Counted from the stretch's first letter, positions 5,401 through 15,423 are shown. The stretch: 64,000 nucleotides of DNA from Aestuariibaculum sp. M13 (GCF_024723255.1 NZ_JANIAC010000001.1:1007548-1071547), one strand, 5' to 3'. The notes: generated by a model not told the origin, from the letters alone. Program-made: numbers and translations.

Positions 5401-6330
5401 CTAAGCGAACTTTTTCCGTTCAACCATATAAGTTAAAAGTATATTATTGAAATCACTATTCACATCAACCTCAACATATTTAATATTGTATTTCAAACAA
5501 TTATATTGAACATCTTTAAAAAATGCACTTACAGCTTCATTATAATTGTGCTTAATAGTATCGGCATATAAATTTATAAACTCACCGGTTTCAACATCTA
5601 CGAAGCGTTTGGGCTTATTATCGAAATCGAATAACAACTCTTTTTCTTTATCAAAAACATGAAACAAAACAACTTCATGTTTATTGTATTTTAAATGGCG
5701 AAGCGCTTCAAACAACTTATTCGGGTCTTCCATAGCCTGAAACATATCGGTAAATAGAAATATTAACGAACGTCGGTGTATTTTTTCAGCGATTTGATGC
5801 AAATAAGTATAGGTATCTGTCTGTCTGTTTACAGGCTTTTGAGTAACCATATTAGACAACTGACTTAATAACATTTGATGATGACGCTCGCTACCCTTTT
5901 CTGGAGCATAATAGTCGTAAGCATCGCTATAAATACTTAAACCTACAGCATCACGCTGCTTTTTTAAGATTCCCATTAAAGAAGCCGAAGCTAAAGCTGA
6001 AAAGGCTATTTTATTTAAATGATGAATAGAAAAATTATTCATACTTGGGTAGTGCATCGAACTACTGTTATCGATAATAATATGACACCTTAAATTGGTT
6101 TCATCGTCGTAACGTTTAGTATATAACTTATCTGTTTTCGCAAAGAGTTTCCAATCGATATGACGTGTACTTTCGCCTTGATTATATATTTTATGTTCGG
6201 CAAACTCGGCCGAAAATCCATGAAACGGACTTTTATGCATTCCGGCAATAAATCCTTCAACCACTTGCTTTGCCAGCAATTCTAAGTTTTTAAAACCTTC
6301 AGCTTTATTAAGTTCGTTTTGTAAATTCAT
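5401..6330 (-). CDS. DUF58 / vWA-like protein
   Basis: This 309-residue soluble protein is of the DUF58 family. The N-terminal part has FHGFSAEFAEHKIYNQGES and then the family signature with R-x-I-D-W-K (residues about 57-62). A von Willebrand A-like fold follows, with a MIDAS-type metal motif IIIDNSSSMHYP (DxSxS, residues about 85-96) and a later FLFTDMF segment. Family members usually sit beside a MoxR AAA+ ATPase and act in envelope or metal-related chaperoning; no MoxR gene is adjacent here. The T/D residues of the MIDAS look intact. The specific role is unknown. Confidence 0.85.
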   Translation of the reverse strand: MNLQNELNKAEGFKNLELLAKQVVEGFIAGMHKSPFHGFSAEFAEHKIYNQGESTRHIDWKLFAKTDKLYTKRYDDETNLRCHIIIDNSSSMHYPSMNNFSIHHLNKIAFSALASASLMGILKKQRDAVGLSIYSDAYDYYAPEKGSERHHQMLLSQLSNMVTQKPVNRQTDTYTYLHQIAEKIHRRSLIFLFTDMFQAMEDPNKLFEALRHLKYNKHEVVLFHVFDKEKELLFDFDNKPKRFVDVETGEFINLYADTIKHNYNEAVSAFFKDVQYNCLKYNIKYVEVDVNSDFNNILLTYMVERKKFA

Positions 6331-6369
6331 GTTTAACTCTTATTCTATTTAAAAGATGTATCTAAAATA

Positions 6370-6401
6370 AAAAAGGTTTACTATTACTAGCAAACCTTTT
6401 T
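6370..6401 (-). terminator. Terminator of trxA
   Basis: Stem AAAAGGTTTA/TA-CAAACCTTTT around 6371-6400, with T-rich sequence on the minus strand after trxA. Confidence 0.7.
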
Positions 6402-6424
6402 ACATAATCTTTATGTTTTACAGA

Positions 6425-6742
6425 CTATAAAAGCGAATCGATCGCATCTGTATAAGCGTTTTTAGGCGCTACACCTACTTGTCTTCCTACTACTTCTCCG
6501 TTTTGGAATACTAATACTGTTGGAATATTACGAACACCGTATTTAGCAGCAAATTCTTGGTTAGCATCAACATCAACTTTTCCTACTACCGCTTTACCTT
6601 CGTACTCTTCGCTAATTTGCTCGATGATTGGTCCTACCATTCTACATGGTCCACACCAAGCAGCCCAAAAATCAACCATAACTGGTTTATCACTTTTTAA
6701 TACCGTTTCTTCAAACGTTGCATCTGTTATTTCTAATGCCAT
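6425..6742 (-). CDS. trxA: Thioredoxin
   Basis: A 105-residue cytosolic thioredoxin. The active site WCGPC is at residues 29-33, the cis-proline context is NIPT (about residue 74), and the fold-typical FWAAWC and GVRNIPTVLVF segments are present. The length is normal for the family. It reduces protein disulfides using thioredoxin reductase, which is not in this window. It is a single-gene unit with its own promoter (TAATTTTG at 6781-6788) and terminator. Confidence 0.97.
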   Translation of the reverse strand: MALEITDATFEETVLKSDKPVMVDFWAAWCGPCRMVGPIIEQISEEYEGKAVVGKVDVDANQEFAAKYGVRNIPTVLVFQNGEVVGRQVGVAPKNAYTDAIDSLL

Positions 6743-6780
6743 AATATTTATGTTTTAATTGTAATACTATTTTAATGTTA

Positions 6781-6788
6781 CAAAATTA
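6781..6788 (-). promoter_or_regulatory. -7 box of trxA
   Basis: TAATTTTG on the minus strand, about 39 bp upstream of the trxA ATG, fits the Bacteroidota TAnnTTTG consensus. A TTTG lies 23 bp further upstream. No GACAT palindrome is present. Confidence 0.5.
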
Positions 6789-6914
6789 GTCAAAAAAACT
6801 CCTAAAGCTTACAAAGTAACAATTTGTTTTATTTATAACTCGATTGTTTAAGCTTATTTTAAGATTTTTTTACGTTTTAGACTCATAACAACCTTCTTAC
6901 TTTTTTACAGGCAA

Positions 6915-6947
6915 CAAAAAAAGCTTCCGCATTTTGCGAAAGCTTTT
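6915..6947 (-). terminator. Terminator of the lipoprotein gene
   Basis: Stem AAAGCTT-CCGCA / TGCG-AAGCTTT (6919-6946) with a T run on the minus strand. Confidence 0.75.
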
Positions 6948-6971
6948 ATCTATTTTAATCTTTAAATAAAA

Positions 6972-7826
6972 TTAATGATGTCTTTTTCTTCCTAAGGTAA
7001 TTTCAGTAACATTACCTTCCACATCTGTTTTTGTTGCTACATCATCACAAGTACCATCACCATAATCTACAGTAATTGTTCCTTCTGCAGTTGTATAGGT
7101 CTTAACACCTGAAGCAATAAAGCGGCAATCTGCAGGTTTAACAAGAGGTGTTGTAATTTCTACAGTAAATATTGCTCCTGAAGCATCAGTGAATGTTGAA
7201 GATCCGGTAATAGTTTTTTCATCATCGAAACAAGAATATGTATCGCCTCCTGCTGTAATTTCAACAGTTTTTGTTCCCACTTTAGAAATGGTGCCTTCAT
7301 CGGTTACAATACTAATATCAGTGGTACTGGTGAACTCTGGATTTCCGTTAGCGTTTGCTATTACATAGCTATAGGTTTGTGTACCGTTAACTAAATAACC
7401 ATTAATTGATAAATCCTGAAAAGTGATTGTTCTTTCCTTACCTGCATCAGAAATAGATCTTACTTTAGTAATGGTTCCGGTAATAACGTTACCATCGTGG
7501 TCTTCGCACTCACCATTAAATACAATTGTTGTTGTAAGTGTTTCATCTACTAATTCTACGGTCACATCTACACAATCGTTAAAGTATTGAGATTCACCGC
7601 GGTGATCACCTTTACCAAACGTTGATGTTTTAGATACTGACGAAACACCAAAAGAAGCATCTGAATAGATAGAAATATTATCTAAAACAGATTCTACATC
7701 TTCAATAACAATTTCTGAATTTACGCTTTCTGAAGTCGCTAAGTTGTCGTTGGTAGTTTCGCTGTCGTTGTTACAGGCCACAAAGCCTAAACTTACTAAT
7801 GCTAATAAAATTTTTACTTTTTTCAT
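6972..7826 (-). CDS. Beta-rich lipoprotein of unknown function
   Basis: I chose the ATG at 7826 because MKKVKILLALVSLGFVAC is a clean lipoprotein signal with the lipobox Cys at residue 18; the frame stays open nine codons further upstream. The mature part (about 265 residues) begins with an acidic linker and is then dominated by Thr-rich beta strands (TITVEI, TGTITKV, GTITVDYGDGTCDD). Several Cys residues (for example NDCVDV, GECEDHD, YSCFDD, ADCRF, GTCDD) could form disulfides. It ends KRHH. It is probably outer-membrane or surface anchored. I do not recognise a family with confidence. Confidence 0.7.
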   Translation of the reverse strand: MKKVKILLALVSLGFVACNNDSETTNDNLATSESVNSEIVIEDVESVLDNISIYSDASFGVSSVSKTSTFGKGDHRGESQYFNDCVDVTVELVDETLTTTIVFNGECEDHDGNVITGTITKVRSISDAGKERTITFQDLSINGYLVNGTQTYSYVIANANGNPEFTSTTDISIVTDEGTISKVGTKTVEITAGGDTYSCFDDEKTITGSSTFTDASGAIFTVEITTPLVKPADCRFIASGVKTYTTAEGTITVDYGDGTCDDVATKTDVEGNVTEITLGRKRHH

Positions 7827-7924
7827 AATAGGTATTTTTGTTATGTATAACACGAAATGGTGATATATAGTATAACAGGAACCGATTAAAAATTCCTACC
7901 CTATTATTTGAAAAAAATCACAAA

Positions 7925-10900
7925 TTAATTCAATTTAAATTTAACATGCTCAGTTTCAAGCTCGCTGATTAATTCCTGACACACTTTTACTTTCTGGCGT
8001 CGGCTTGGCATATGTAATTTTATTTGCTCTTTATTATCGTAAACCACAAAATTCAAGCTTTGGTTTCCAGGATGCATATCAATTAATTCCTTCAATCTAA
8101 AAATAGTACTTTCCTTTAAATCGCCAATCTCAAGTTGAATCGACAACTTTTTAGCATAACTCTCCATCACATCATGCAGCAGTTGAAAGTTATTGAATTG
8201 TAAACGTGGTTCACTTTTCTTTCCGGTATCTTTATTTACCCAGCCTTCTCTGACAAAAGTTTTAACAAACACAAAATTGTTATGCATCAGGAAATGCCTG
8301 AATTTTAAATATTCTTCGCCAAAGATTCTGAATTCATAACTATCGGTATAATCTTCAACAGTAAACATCGCCCAGCCTTTCCCCTGCTTGCTTACGCGGT
8401 GTTGCACATCGGTAACCACACCACCAAACACGAGTTCACGATTCACATAAGGCTCTAATGTATTAAAGAAACTTAAATTGGCATTACAAAAGGTTTTCAT
8501 CTCTATTCTAAAATCATCCAGCGGGTGTCCCGAAATGTAGATACCAACCACTTCACGTTCTTTGGCCAGCTTCTCCATGGTTCCCCACTCTTCGCATGGT
8601 GGCACTTGCGGCTCTTCTATCTGCACTTCACTGGCTTCCCCAAACAAACTTACCTGCGCCGAGTTTTCATTCTCCTGGTGTTTACTTCCGTATTTAATGG
8701 CTTTTTCTAAAAAGGTAATCCCATCTCCTTCATCGTGAAAATACTGCGCTCTGTGTGTTTTCCCAAAACAATCGAAACCGCCTGCTAAGGCAAGGTTTTC
8801 AAAGGCCTTTTTATTCGCCGCACGTAAATCAATGCGTTTAGCAAAATCGAAAATAGATTTATAATGTCCGTCTTTCTTTCTGTTTTCAACGATAGTCATT
8901 ACCGCACCATGACCAACACCTTTAATAGCTCCCATCCCGAAACGCACCGCATTATCTTTATTTACCGAAAACTTGTAAAACGATTCGTTTACATCCGGTC
9001 CCAATACATCTAGTTTCATACGTTTACATTCTTCCATAAAGAAGGTTACCTGCTTAATATCATTCATATTGTTGGACAGTACGGCCGCCATGTATTCAGC
9101 AGGATAATGCGCCTTTAAATATGCGGTTTGATAAGCAATCCAGGCATAACACGTCGAGTGCGATTTATTGAAGGCATAACTCGCAAAGGCTTCCCAGTCT
9201 TTCCACACTTTTTCAAGTACTTTGGCATCATGACCATTAGCACTCGCCTGATCGATAAACTTAGGTTTCATTTTATCCAGTACGGCGATCTGCTTTTTAC
9301 CCATCGCCTTACGAAGCATATCGGCTTCACCTTTTGTGAAGTCCGCTAACTTTTGAGATAGCAGCATTACCTGCTCCTGATACACGGTAATACCATAAGT
9401 TTCCTTCAAGTATTCTTCCATTGCCGGTAAATCGTACTCAATTTCCTCATCACCATGTTTTCTTCTCACGAAAGAAGGAATGTACTCCATTGGTCCCGGA
9501 CGATACAAGGCATTCATCGCAATTAAATCTTCGAATACCGTTGGCTTTAAATCGCGAAGGTGTTTTTGCATCCCAGGGGATTCGTATTGGAAGACCCCAA
9601 CGGTTTCTCCTCTCTGGAATAACGCATAGGTTTCTTCATCATCTAACGGAAAATTTTCCGGATCTAAAACAATACCGTGCTTCGCCTTTACAATCTTAAC
9701 CGTATCCTTAATCAGGGTTAATGTTTTTAACCCCAGGAAATCCATTTTTAACAGTCCGGCCTCCTCTACAACCGAGTTATCAAACTGGGTAACATATAAA
9801 TCGGAGTCTTTTGCCACCGAAACCGGAACGAACTTGGTAATATCGTCGGGTGTGATAATTACCCCACAGGCGTGAATACCTGTATTACGCACCGAACCTT
9901 CCAATACTTTTGCCAGATTTACGGTTTCGGAATCTAAACCTTCACCATCGGCAATATTTAAAAGTTCGTTTACTTTTTCTAATTCTTCAGCCCTGAATTT
10001 GTCGGCGAGTCCTTTTTCATCTAAAGCAAAAATTTTATTCAGCTTAGACATATTCGGAATTAACTTCGCAATCCTATCGGCATCAAATAACGGTAAATCC
10101 AATACACGCGCCGTATCACGAATGGAAGACTTCGCCGCCATGGTACCGTAGGTAATAATTTGCGCTACCTGATTGGCGCCGTATTTTTTGATTACATAAT
10201 CCATAACACGACTTCGACCTTCATCATCGAAGTCGATATCGATATCGGGCATGCTAATACGATCTGGATTTAAGAAACGCTCAAAAAGGAGATCGTACTT
10301 CATCGGGTCGATGTTGGTAATCCACAAACAGTAGGCCACTACCGAACCTGCTGCCGAACCACGCCCCGGCCCCACCGACACATCCATATTTCGGGCTTCC
10401 CGGATAAAATCTTCAACAATCAAGAAATATCCCGGATACCCAGTATTTTCAATTACCGATAATTCGAAGTCCAGACGCTCGGTAACTTCTTCCGATAACG
10501 GCTCACCATAACGTTTTTTAGCACCTTCATAAGTTAAATGACGTAAATAAGCATTTTCTCCTCGCTTACCACCATCAACTAAATCTTCATCATGCTTAAA
10601 TTCATCAGGAATTCCGAAGGCAGGAAGTAAGACATCACGAGCCAACTCGAAAGGTTCAACCTTATCAATCACTTCCTGAATATTACTAATCGCATCAGGT
10701 ATATCCTTAAAAATAGTCTTCATTTCTTCCGAAGACTTAAAATAATACTCCTGATTTGGCATACCATAACGATACCCTCGACCACGCCCAATTGGTGTCG
10801 ACTGCTTTTCACCATCTTTTACACACAACAAAATATCGTGTGCATTGGCATCATCCTTTTCACAATAATAGGTGTTATTGGTCGCAATTAATTTGACATC

Positions 10901-12313
10901 ATGCTTTCTAGCAAAATCAACAAGAACCGTATTGACACGGTTTTCATCTTCCTGATTATGGCGCATCAATTCGATATACAAATCGTCGCCAAACTGCTCT
11001 TTCCACCAAAGCAAAGCTTCCTCGGCCTGATTTTCACCAACATTCAAGACTTTACTTGGCACCTCACCATAAAGGTTTCCGGTAAGTACCATGATATCAT
11101 CCTTGTACTGCTCAATCAGTTTTTTATCAATACGCGGCACATAATAAAATCCGTCAACAAAGGCATGCGACGACAACTTGGCCATATTATGATAGCCATT
11201 TTTATTTTTAGCCAGTAAAACCACCTGATACCCATTGTCTTTTCTGGTTTTATCTTTATGATCTTCACAAACAAAAAACTCACAACCAATAATCGGTTTT
11301 ATCTCTTTTACGTTTGTGGTTTCTCCTTTTTCCTGCGCTTCGGCAATTTTAGCCTGCGCAGATTTGTTATGTGCACTTACCGCCTTAACAAAGTGAAAGG
11401 CTCCCATCATATTTCCGTGATCGGTAAGCGCAACGGCAGGCATATTATGCTTTGCTGCTTCGGCCACCAATGCCGGAATACTTATGGTAGATTGTAAAAT
11501 AGAAAATTGTGAGTGGTTATGTAAATGAGCAAACTCAACATCCTTTAAATCGGAAATATTTTGTTTAATTTTTTCAGAAGAAATCTGAGTCCCTTCAGCC
11601 TTTTTTATGCGCCCACGAATTTTAGCACTTTCCTGTTTCAGGTTAATGTGCTTTAATCCGATAAGTTCAATCTCCTTCGGATTGGCCTCTTTAAAGTTTT
11701 GGAAGTAATCGTCCTCGACATCTAATTCTTCCTTTGTAAATTCCTCTAAACGAATTAACTCCAAAAAACAACGCGTGGTTGCCTCAACATCGGCTGTTGC
11801 GTTATGTGCTTCGGCGAAGGGTTGTTTGAATAAAAACTCGTGTAACTCGGTAAGCGTAGGCAACTTAAATTTACCACCTCGTCCTCCGGTAATCTGACAT
11901 AATTCTGCTGTATGCTCGGTACAGGTATCTAAAACAGGAAGTTCCTGCAATATGTTTGCCATATCGCCACGAACAAACTCGGCACCCATAATATTCAAGT
12001 CGAACTTTACATTTTGTCCGACAATGAATTTGGTTTTCCCCAACACCTCGTTAAACTTTTCAAGTACTTCAACCAAAGGCACTCCTTGTTCCTGAGCCAA
12101 CTCGGTTGAAATACCGTGTACTTTTTCGGCATCATAAGGAATGTTGAAGCCTTCCGGTTGCACCAGATAATCCTGATGATCGATACAATTCCCCATACTG
12201 TCATGTAACTGCCATGCAATTTGTATACAACGTGGCCAGTTATCGGTATCGGTAATGGGTGCGTCCCATCGTTTTGGCAAACCTGTGGTTTCTGTATCGA
12301 AAATTAAGTACAT
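7925..12313 (-). CDS. dnaE: DNA polymerase III alpha subunit with fused N-terminal exonuclease domain
   Basis: A 1462-residue replicative polymerase. Residues 1-190 are a DnaQ-like DEDD 3'-5' exonuclease (DTETTG at 6-11; HNATADVEAT about 170-179). A PHP domain starts at about 260 (HLHNHS 263-268; LTDHGN). The polymerase core contains GPGRGSAAGS and the catalytic PDIDIDFDDEGR. A C-terminal OB domain (VFGGVVTDVQHRVSKQGK) follows. The exonuclease fusion makes it longer than the E. coli protein (about 1160) and is usual in flavobacteria. It synthesises DNA at the replication fork with the clamp and clamp loader, which are elsewhere. Several reading frames on the opposite strand are shadows. Confidence 0.97.
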   Translation of the reverse strand: MYLIFDTETTGLPKRWDAPITDTDNWPRCIQIAWQLHDSMGNCIDHQDYLVQPEGFNIPYDAEKVHGISTELAQEQGVPLVEVLEKFNEVLGKTKFIVGQNVKFDLNIMGAEFVRGDMANILQELPVLDTCTEHTAELCQITGGRGGKFKLPTLTELHEFLFKQPFAEAHNATADVEATTRCFLELIRLEEFTKEELDVEDDYFQNFKEANPKEIELIGLKHINLKQESAKIRGRIKKAEGTQISSEKIKQNISDLKDVEFAHLHNHSQFSILQSTISIPALVAEAAKHNMPAVALTDHGNMMGAFHFVKAVSAHNKSAQAKIAEAQEKGETTNVKEIKPIIGCEFFVCEDHKDKTRKDNGYQVVLLAKNKNGYHNMAKLSSHAFVDGFYYVPRIDKKLIEQYKDDIMVLTGNLYGEVPSKVLNVGENQAEEALLWWKEQFGDDLYIELMRHNQEDENRVNTVLVDFARKHDVKLIATNNTYYCEKDDANAHDILLCVKDGEKQSTPIGRGRGYRYGMPNQEYYFKSSEEMKTIFKDIPDAISNIQEVIDKVEPFELARDVLLPAFGIPDEFKHDEDLVDGGKRGENAYLRHLTYEGAKKRYGEPLSEEVTERLDFELSVIENTGYPGYFLIVEDFIREARNMDVSVGPGRGSAAGSVVAYCLWITNIDPMKYDLLFERFLNPDRISMPDIDIDFDDEGRSRVMDYVIKKYGANQVAQIITYGTMAAKSSIRDTARVLDLPLFDADRIAKLIPNMSKLNKIFALDEKGLADKFRAEELEKVNELLNIADGEGLDSETVNLAKVLEGSVRNTGIHACGVIITPDDITKFVPVSVAKDSDLYVTQFDNSVVEEAGLLKMDFLGLKTLTLIKDTVKIVKAKHGIVLDPENFPLDDEETYALFQRGETVGVFQYESPGMQKHLRDLKPTVFEDLIAMNALYRPGPMEYIPSFVRRKHGDEEIEYDLPAMEEYLKETYGITVYQEQVMLLSQKLADFTKGEADMLRKAMGKKQIAVLDKMKPKFIDQASANGHDAKVLEKVWKDWEAFASYAFNKSHSTCYAWIAYQTAYLKAHYPAEYMAAVLSNNMNDIKQVTFFMEECKRMKLDVLGPDVNESFYKFSVNKDNAVRFGMGAIKGVGHGAVMTIVENRKKDGHYKSIFDFAKRIDLRAANKKAFENLALAGGFDCFGKTHRAQYFHDEGDGITFLEKAIKYGSKHQENENSAQVSLFGEASEVQIEEPQVPPCEEWGTMEKLAKEREVVGIYISGHPLDDFRIEMKTFCNANLSFFNTLEPYVNRELVFGGVVTDVQHRVSKQGKGWAMFTVEDYTDSYEFRIFGEEYLKFRHFLMHNNFVFVKTFVREGWVNKDTGKKSEPRLQFNNFQLLHDVMESYAKKLSIQLEIGDLKESTIFRLKELIDMHPGNQSLNFVVYDNKEQIKLHMPSRRQKVKVCQELISELETEHVKFKLN

Positions 12314-12510
12314 TCTTAAAGTTTAATTTATTGTGATTAAGCCGGTTACAAAAACCGATCTTAGTGGATAAAAATACACAGAAATTCATCCAAATTAAAA
12401 CGAAATTATCACGAGTTGTAAACAACAAAATCAAGAATCGTGTATCTTATTTATTTTCATTTGAATAACGTTGATTTAAACCCTATTTTTGAAATTAAAA
12501 AACCCTAACC

Positions 12511-13578
12511 ATGAAACTTAACTTTACACTATTTATTATTATTTTTTCCGCATTATCTGGCTATTCGCAAAACATTGACATGTATCTTGGCACCTTTACA
12601 GATGGCGACAGCGAAGGCATTTACAAACTGCAATTCGATACTATTCAAGGTGTTTTAAGCAATACAAAACTAATCGCTCAAGCCGAAAGCCCATCATTTT
12701 TAGCCTTTTCTCCCGACAGAAACTATTTGTACGCCACCTGCCGGGAAAACGACGGTATCATTTCAGCTTTTAAGATCAATAACAACGAGGATTTAGAACT
12801 TATAAACAGTGTTGACAGCCACGGTGGCAGCCCCTGTCATGTTGCCGTGAATAACGAAGGCACAAAACTTGTTGTTTCCAACTATGGCGGGGGTACCATG
12901 GCTTTGTTTAACATAAATTCAGACGGAAGTCTCACTGAAGCCTTACAGGTTTTCAAGCAAAGTACAGACGAAGAGGTATCGCATGCGCATTCTGCACAAT
13001 TTATTGACCACTATTTATTTGTTGCCGACTTGGGCAGAAACTCCGTTTTTAAATATCAAAAAAGCGATGTTGGTGACGGCTACAAACTAAAGACCGTATC
13101 TATTGTAAACATGCAACCTAAAGCCGGACCACGACATTTCACAGTAACCAAAGACCATAAGTACTTCTATATTATTAACGAATTAAACAGTACCGTAACG
13201 GTAGCCAAAAACACCAATAATGGTTTCAAATTAATTGAACACATATCAACTTTGGACGATGACTTTAAAGGAGAAAGCTACTGTGCCGATATTCACTTAA
13301 GTCCGGACGAACAATTTTTATACGGCTCAAATAGAGGAGAAAATTCCATAGTCGTTTTTAAAAGACACCATGTAACCGGCAAATTAAAAAAGATCCAAAA
13401 CATTTCAACAGAGGGCGACTGGCCAAGAAATTTCACTATAGACCCAACAGGTAATTTCCTATTAGTAGGCAATAGAAGAACCAACAATATCAGCATCTTT
13501 TCAATAAATAAGAAGACCGGAAAACTTAAATTTTCAAATTCGTTTGATGCACCAAGCCCTGTTTGCTTTTTATTCTAA
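12511..13578 (+). CDS. Exported lactonase-family beta-propeller protein
   Basis: This 355-residue protein has a Sec signal peptide (LFIIIFSALSGYSQ, cleavage near residue 20). It consists of propeller-blade repeats typical of the 6-phosphogluconolactonase / YbhE (Lactonase, 7-bladed) family: YLGTFTDGDSEGIY, FSPDRNYLYATCRENDG, GGSPCHVAVNNEGTKLVVSNYGGG, PRHFTVT, and DIHLSPDEQFLYGSNRG. Conserved His, Glu and Arg positions of the presumed active channel are present. Family members hydrolyse sugar lactones, but the exported flavobacterial forms are not well characterised. It is a single gene between dnaE and rpsP. Confidence 0.85.
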   Translation: MKLNFTLFIIIFSALSGYSQNIDMYLGTFTDGDSEGIYKLQFDTIQGVLSNTKLIAQAESPSFLAFSPDRNYLYATCRENDGIISAFKINNNEDLELINSVDSHGGSPCHVAVNNEGTKLVVSNYGGGTMALFNINSDGSLTEALQVFKQSTDEEVSHAHSAQFIDHYLFVADLGRNSVFKYQKSDVGDGYKLKTVSIVNMQPKAGPRHFTVTKDHKYFYIINELNSTVTVAKNTNNGFKLIEHISTLDDDFKGESYCADIHLSPDEQFLYGSNRGENSIVVFKRHHVTGKLKKIQNISTEGDWPRNFTIDPTGNFLLVGNRRTNNISIFSINKKTGKLKFSNSFDAPSPVCFLF

Positions 13579-13620
13579 AAACACACTGAAAAACAACCGT
13601 TTAAAAAAACAAATAAAGTG

Positions 13621-13649
13621 TTGCTTTTTCAAAAAATGTAGTATCTTTG
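13621..13649 (+). promoter_or_regulatory. Promoter of rpsP
   Basis: TTG (13621-13623), an 18-bp spacer, then TATCTTTG (13642-13649) is a near-consensus Bacteroidota housekeeping promoter. The predicted leader before the rpsP ATG (13697) is about 40 nt. Confidence 0.7.
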
Positions 13650-13696
13650 CACCCTCATTAATAACCGAGGTCGAGAACCTCAAATAATTAATTATT

Positions 13697-14197
13697 ATGC
13701 CAGTAAAAATTAGATTACAAAGACACGGTAAAAAGGGGAAACCTTTTTATTGGATCGTAGCCGCTGATTCGCGTGCAAAAAGAGATGGTAAATACTTAGA
13801 AAAATTAGGTACTTACAATCCAAACACTAACCCTGCAACTATCGATTTAAATGTTGACGGTGCTGTAACTTGGTTACAAAATGGTGCACAACCAACCGAT
13901 ACTGCTAAAGCTATCTTATCTTACAAAGGAGCTTTATTAAAAAATCACTTAGCTGGTGGTGTTAGAAAAGGCGCTTTAACTGAAGAGCAAGCAGAAGCTA
14001 AATTCCAAGCATGGGTTGAAGCTAAAACTGCTAAAGTTGGTGCTAAAACTGAAGGTTTAGCTCAAGCTGACGCTGAAGCTAAAGCTAAAGCATTAGAAGC
14101 TGAGAAAGCTGCAAACGAAGCTCGTATTGCTGCTAAAGCTCCTGTTGCTGAAGAAGCTCCAGCTGAAGAAGTAGAAGCTTCAAACGAAGAAGAATAA
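13697..14197 (+). CDS. rpsP: 30S ribosomal protein S16
   Basis: Residues 1-80 are the S16 core ([20 protein letters not shown], then [13 protein letters not shown]). S16 helps assemble the 30S body. The remaining 85 residues are a low-complexity Ala/Glu/Lys extension with repeats of the A-E-A-K type, ending [10 protein letters not shown]. The extension is longer than in E. coli S16 (82 residues) but common in Bacteroidota. It is upstream of rimM as in many bacteria, with a terminator in between. Confidence 0.97.
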   Translation: MPVKIRLQRHGKKGKPFYWIVAADSRAKRDGKYLEKLGTYNPNTNPATIDLNVDGAVTWLQNGAQPTDTAKAILSYKGALLKNHLAGGVRKGALTEEQAEAKFQAWVEAKTAKVGAKTEGLAQADAEAKAKALEAEKAANEARIAAKAPVAEEAPAEEVEASNEEE

Positions 14198-14220
14198 AAA
14201 ACTATTTTTTTATACTTTTA

Positions 14221-14250
14221 AACTCCGATAGCTTCTATCGGAGTTTTTTA
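14221..14250 (+). terminator. Terminator after rpsP
   Basis: Stem AACTCCGATAG/CTATCGGAGTT followed by a T run, 23 bp after the rpsP stop. Confidence 0.85.
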
Positions 14251-14300
14251 TTTCCATGAAAATGGAAATCTTGAAAATACACATCTGTTTAAAATTATAA

Positions 14301-14325
14301 GATCCTGAAACAAGTTCAGGATGAC
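14301..14325. repeat. REP-like palindrome
   Basis: ATCCTGAAACAAGTTCAGGAT is an imperfect inverted repeat (TCCTGAA / TTCAGGA arms) followed by GACA, placed between rpsP and rimM. Short palindromes of this form are found scattered in intergenic regions of many bacterial genomes. It is the only copy I saw in this window. Confidence 0.5.
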
Positions 14326-14337
14326 AAAATAATTGTC

Positions 14338-14865
14338 ATGAAAAAAGAAGACTGCTTTTATTTAGGTAAAATTGTAAAAAAGTACAGTTTTAAAGGTGAA
14401 TTATTAATAAAATTAGACACCGATCAACCGGAGCTTTACGAGAACTTAGATGCTATGTTCCTCGACATAAACCACAATTTAATTCCGTTTTTTATTGAAC
14501 ACTCACAGCTTCACAAATCCGATTTATTACGAGTACAGTTTGAAGATGTAGAAACAGAAGCAGATGCCGATGCTTTAATTAAAACCGAAGTGTATTTACC
14601 CCTTGATTTATTACCTAAACTGGATGGTAATAAATTCTATTTTCATGAAATTATAGGATACACTATGGAGGACAAAAATTACGGAACCGTAGGAACAGTA
14701 GTTGCAGTAAATGACACAACGGCTCAAGCTTTGTTTGAAGTAGAAAACAACGGTAAAGAAATTCTAATCCCTATGAACGACGAGTTTATTGTAAAAGTAG
14801 ACCGCGACAATAAAATCATTCTTGTCGATACACCTGAAGGATTAATTGATTTATACTTAGAATAA
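14338..14865 (+). CDS. rimM: Ribosome maturation factor RimM
   Basis: A 175-residue two-domain protein. The N-terminal RimM beta-barrel contains the family-typical FYLGKIVKKYSFKGELLIK. The C-terminal PRC-barrel contains the FYFHEIIGYTM and PMNDEFIVKVD signatures. It binds S19 and supports 30S head maturation. The length is normal. The ATG at 14338 directly follows the REP-like element. It forms a pair with rpsP. Confidence 0.95.
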   Translation: MKKEDCFYLGKIVKKYSFKGELLIKLDTDQPELYENLDAMFLDINHNLIPFFIEHSQLHKSDLLRVQFEDVETEADADALIKTEVYLPLDLLPKLDGNKFYFHEIIGYTMEDKNYGTVGTVVAVNDTTAQALFEVENNGKEILIPMNDEFIVKVDRDNKIILVDTPEGLIDLYLE

Positions 14866-14880
14866 ACATATTGAAAACAT

Positions 14881-14920
14881 AAAAAAGCGCGACCAAATTA
14901 AATTTGATCGCGCTTTTTTA
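14881..14920. terminator. Bidirectional terminator between rimM and the DUF2383-like gene
   Basis: Stem AAAAAAGCGCGA-CAAAT / ATTTG-TCGCGCTTTTTT with A and T runs on both sides serves both convergent genes. Confidence 0.85.
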
Positions 14921-14946
14921 TTTAAAGTTACTTTACTTAACTACAA

Positions 14947-15423
14947 TTAGTAAACTAAAGTAAGATCACGTTTCATTGTGTTCATTGCTGCTTGAATGCT
15001 GTCGCGTTGTTTTCCTAATAGCTTACAAACCGACAATGGTAAGTTCGGTTCCATAAGTAATTGGTTATACATTTCAACACTTACTTCCTTTAAACGGTAC
15101 ACTTCATTTAGCAGTCCGCTTTCATTATCCATTAAAATTAAATTTCTGAAATTTCTCCAAATCTCATAGAAATTAGTACTAAGTCCTGCTGGCTGTGACG
15201 ACTTATCTTCAATGTTTTCCATCTCAGTTTTTAAATCCTTCGAAAACTGATTTCTTTCAAAAGCTCGTTCATTAAAAAAAGCTTTTAACTCTTCATTTTC
15301 AACCGAATCATAAGCCTCTAAATATACTTTTTCAACGCCACTATTAAACACCAACAACTCATTAACCTTATAAAAAACTCTTCCTGAATTCATAACAATC
15401 TTTTTCTTTTTCATTATAAACAC
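14947..15423 (-). CDS. Four-helix-bundle (PA2169/DUF2383-like) protein
   Basis: Up to 158 residues; in-frame ATGs at residues 4 and 11 are equally possible starts. It is all-helical, with a heptad-like pattern and the ferritin-like arrangement VNELLVFNSGVEKVYLEAYDSVENEELKAFF of DUF2383 proteins, a C-terminal SVEMYNQLL helix and a KRDLTLVY end. It has no signal peptide. The function of the family is not established; metal-binding residues are not obvious. Confidence 0.65.
   Translation of the reverse strand: MFIMKKKKIVMNSGRVFYKVNELLVFNSGVEKVYLEAYDSVENEELKAFFNERAFERNQFSKDLKTEMENIEDKSSQPAGLSTNFYEIWRNFRNLILMDNESGLLNEVYRLKEVSVEMYNQLLMEPNLPLSVCKLLGKQRDSIQAAMNTMKRDLTLVY

Noticed and set aside
8525-11497. 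Several plus-strand frames of 60-105 codons inside dnaE.
   Set aside because: They are shadows of the dnaE reading frame and have no features of their own.
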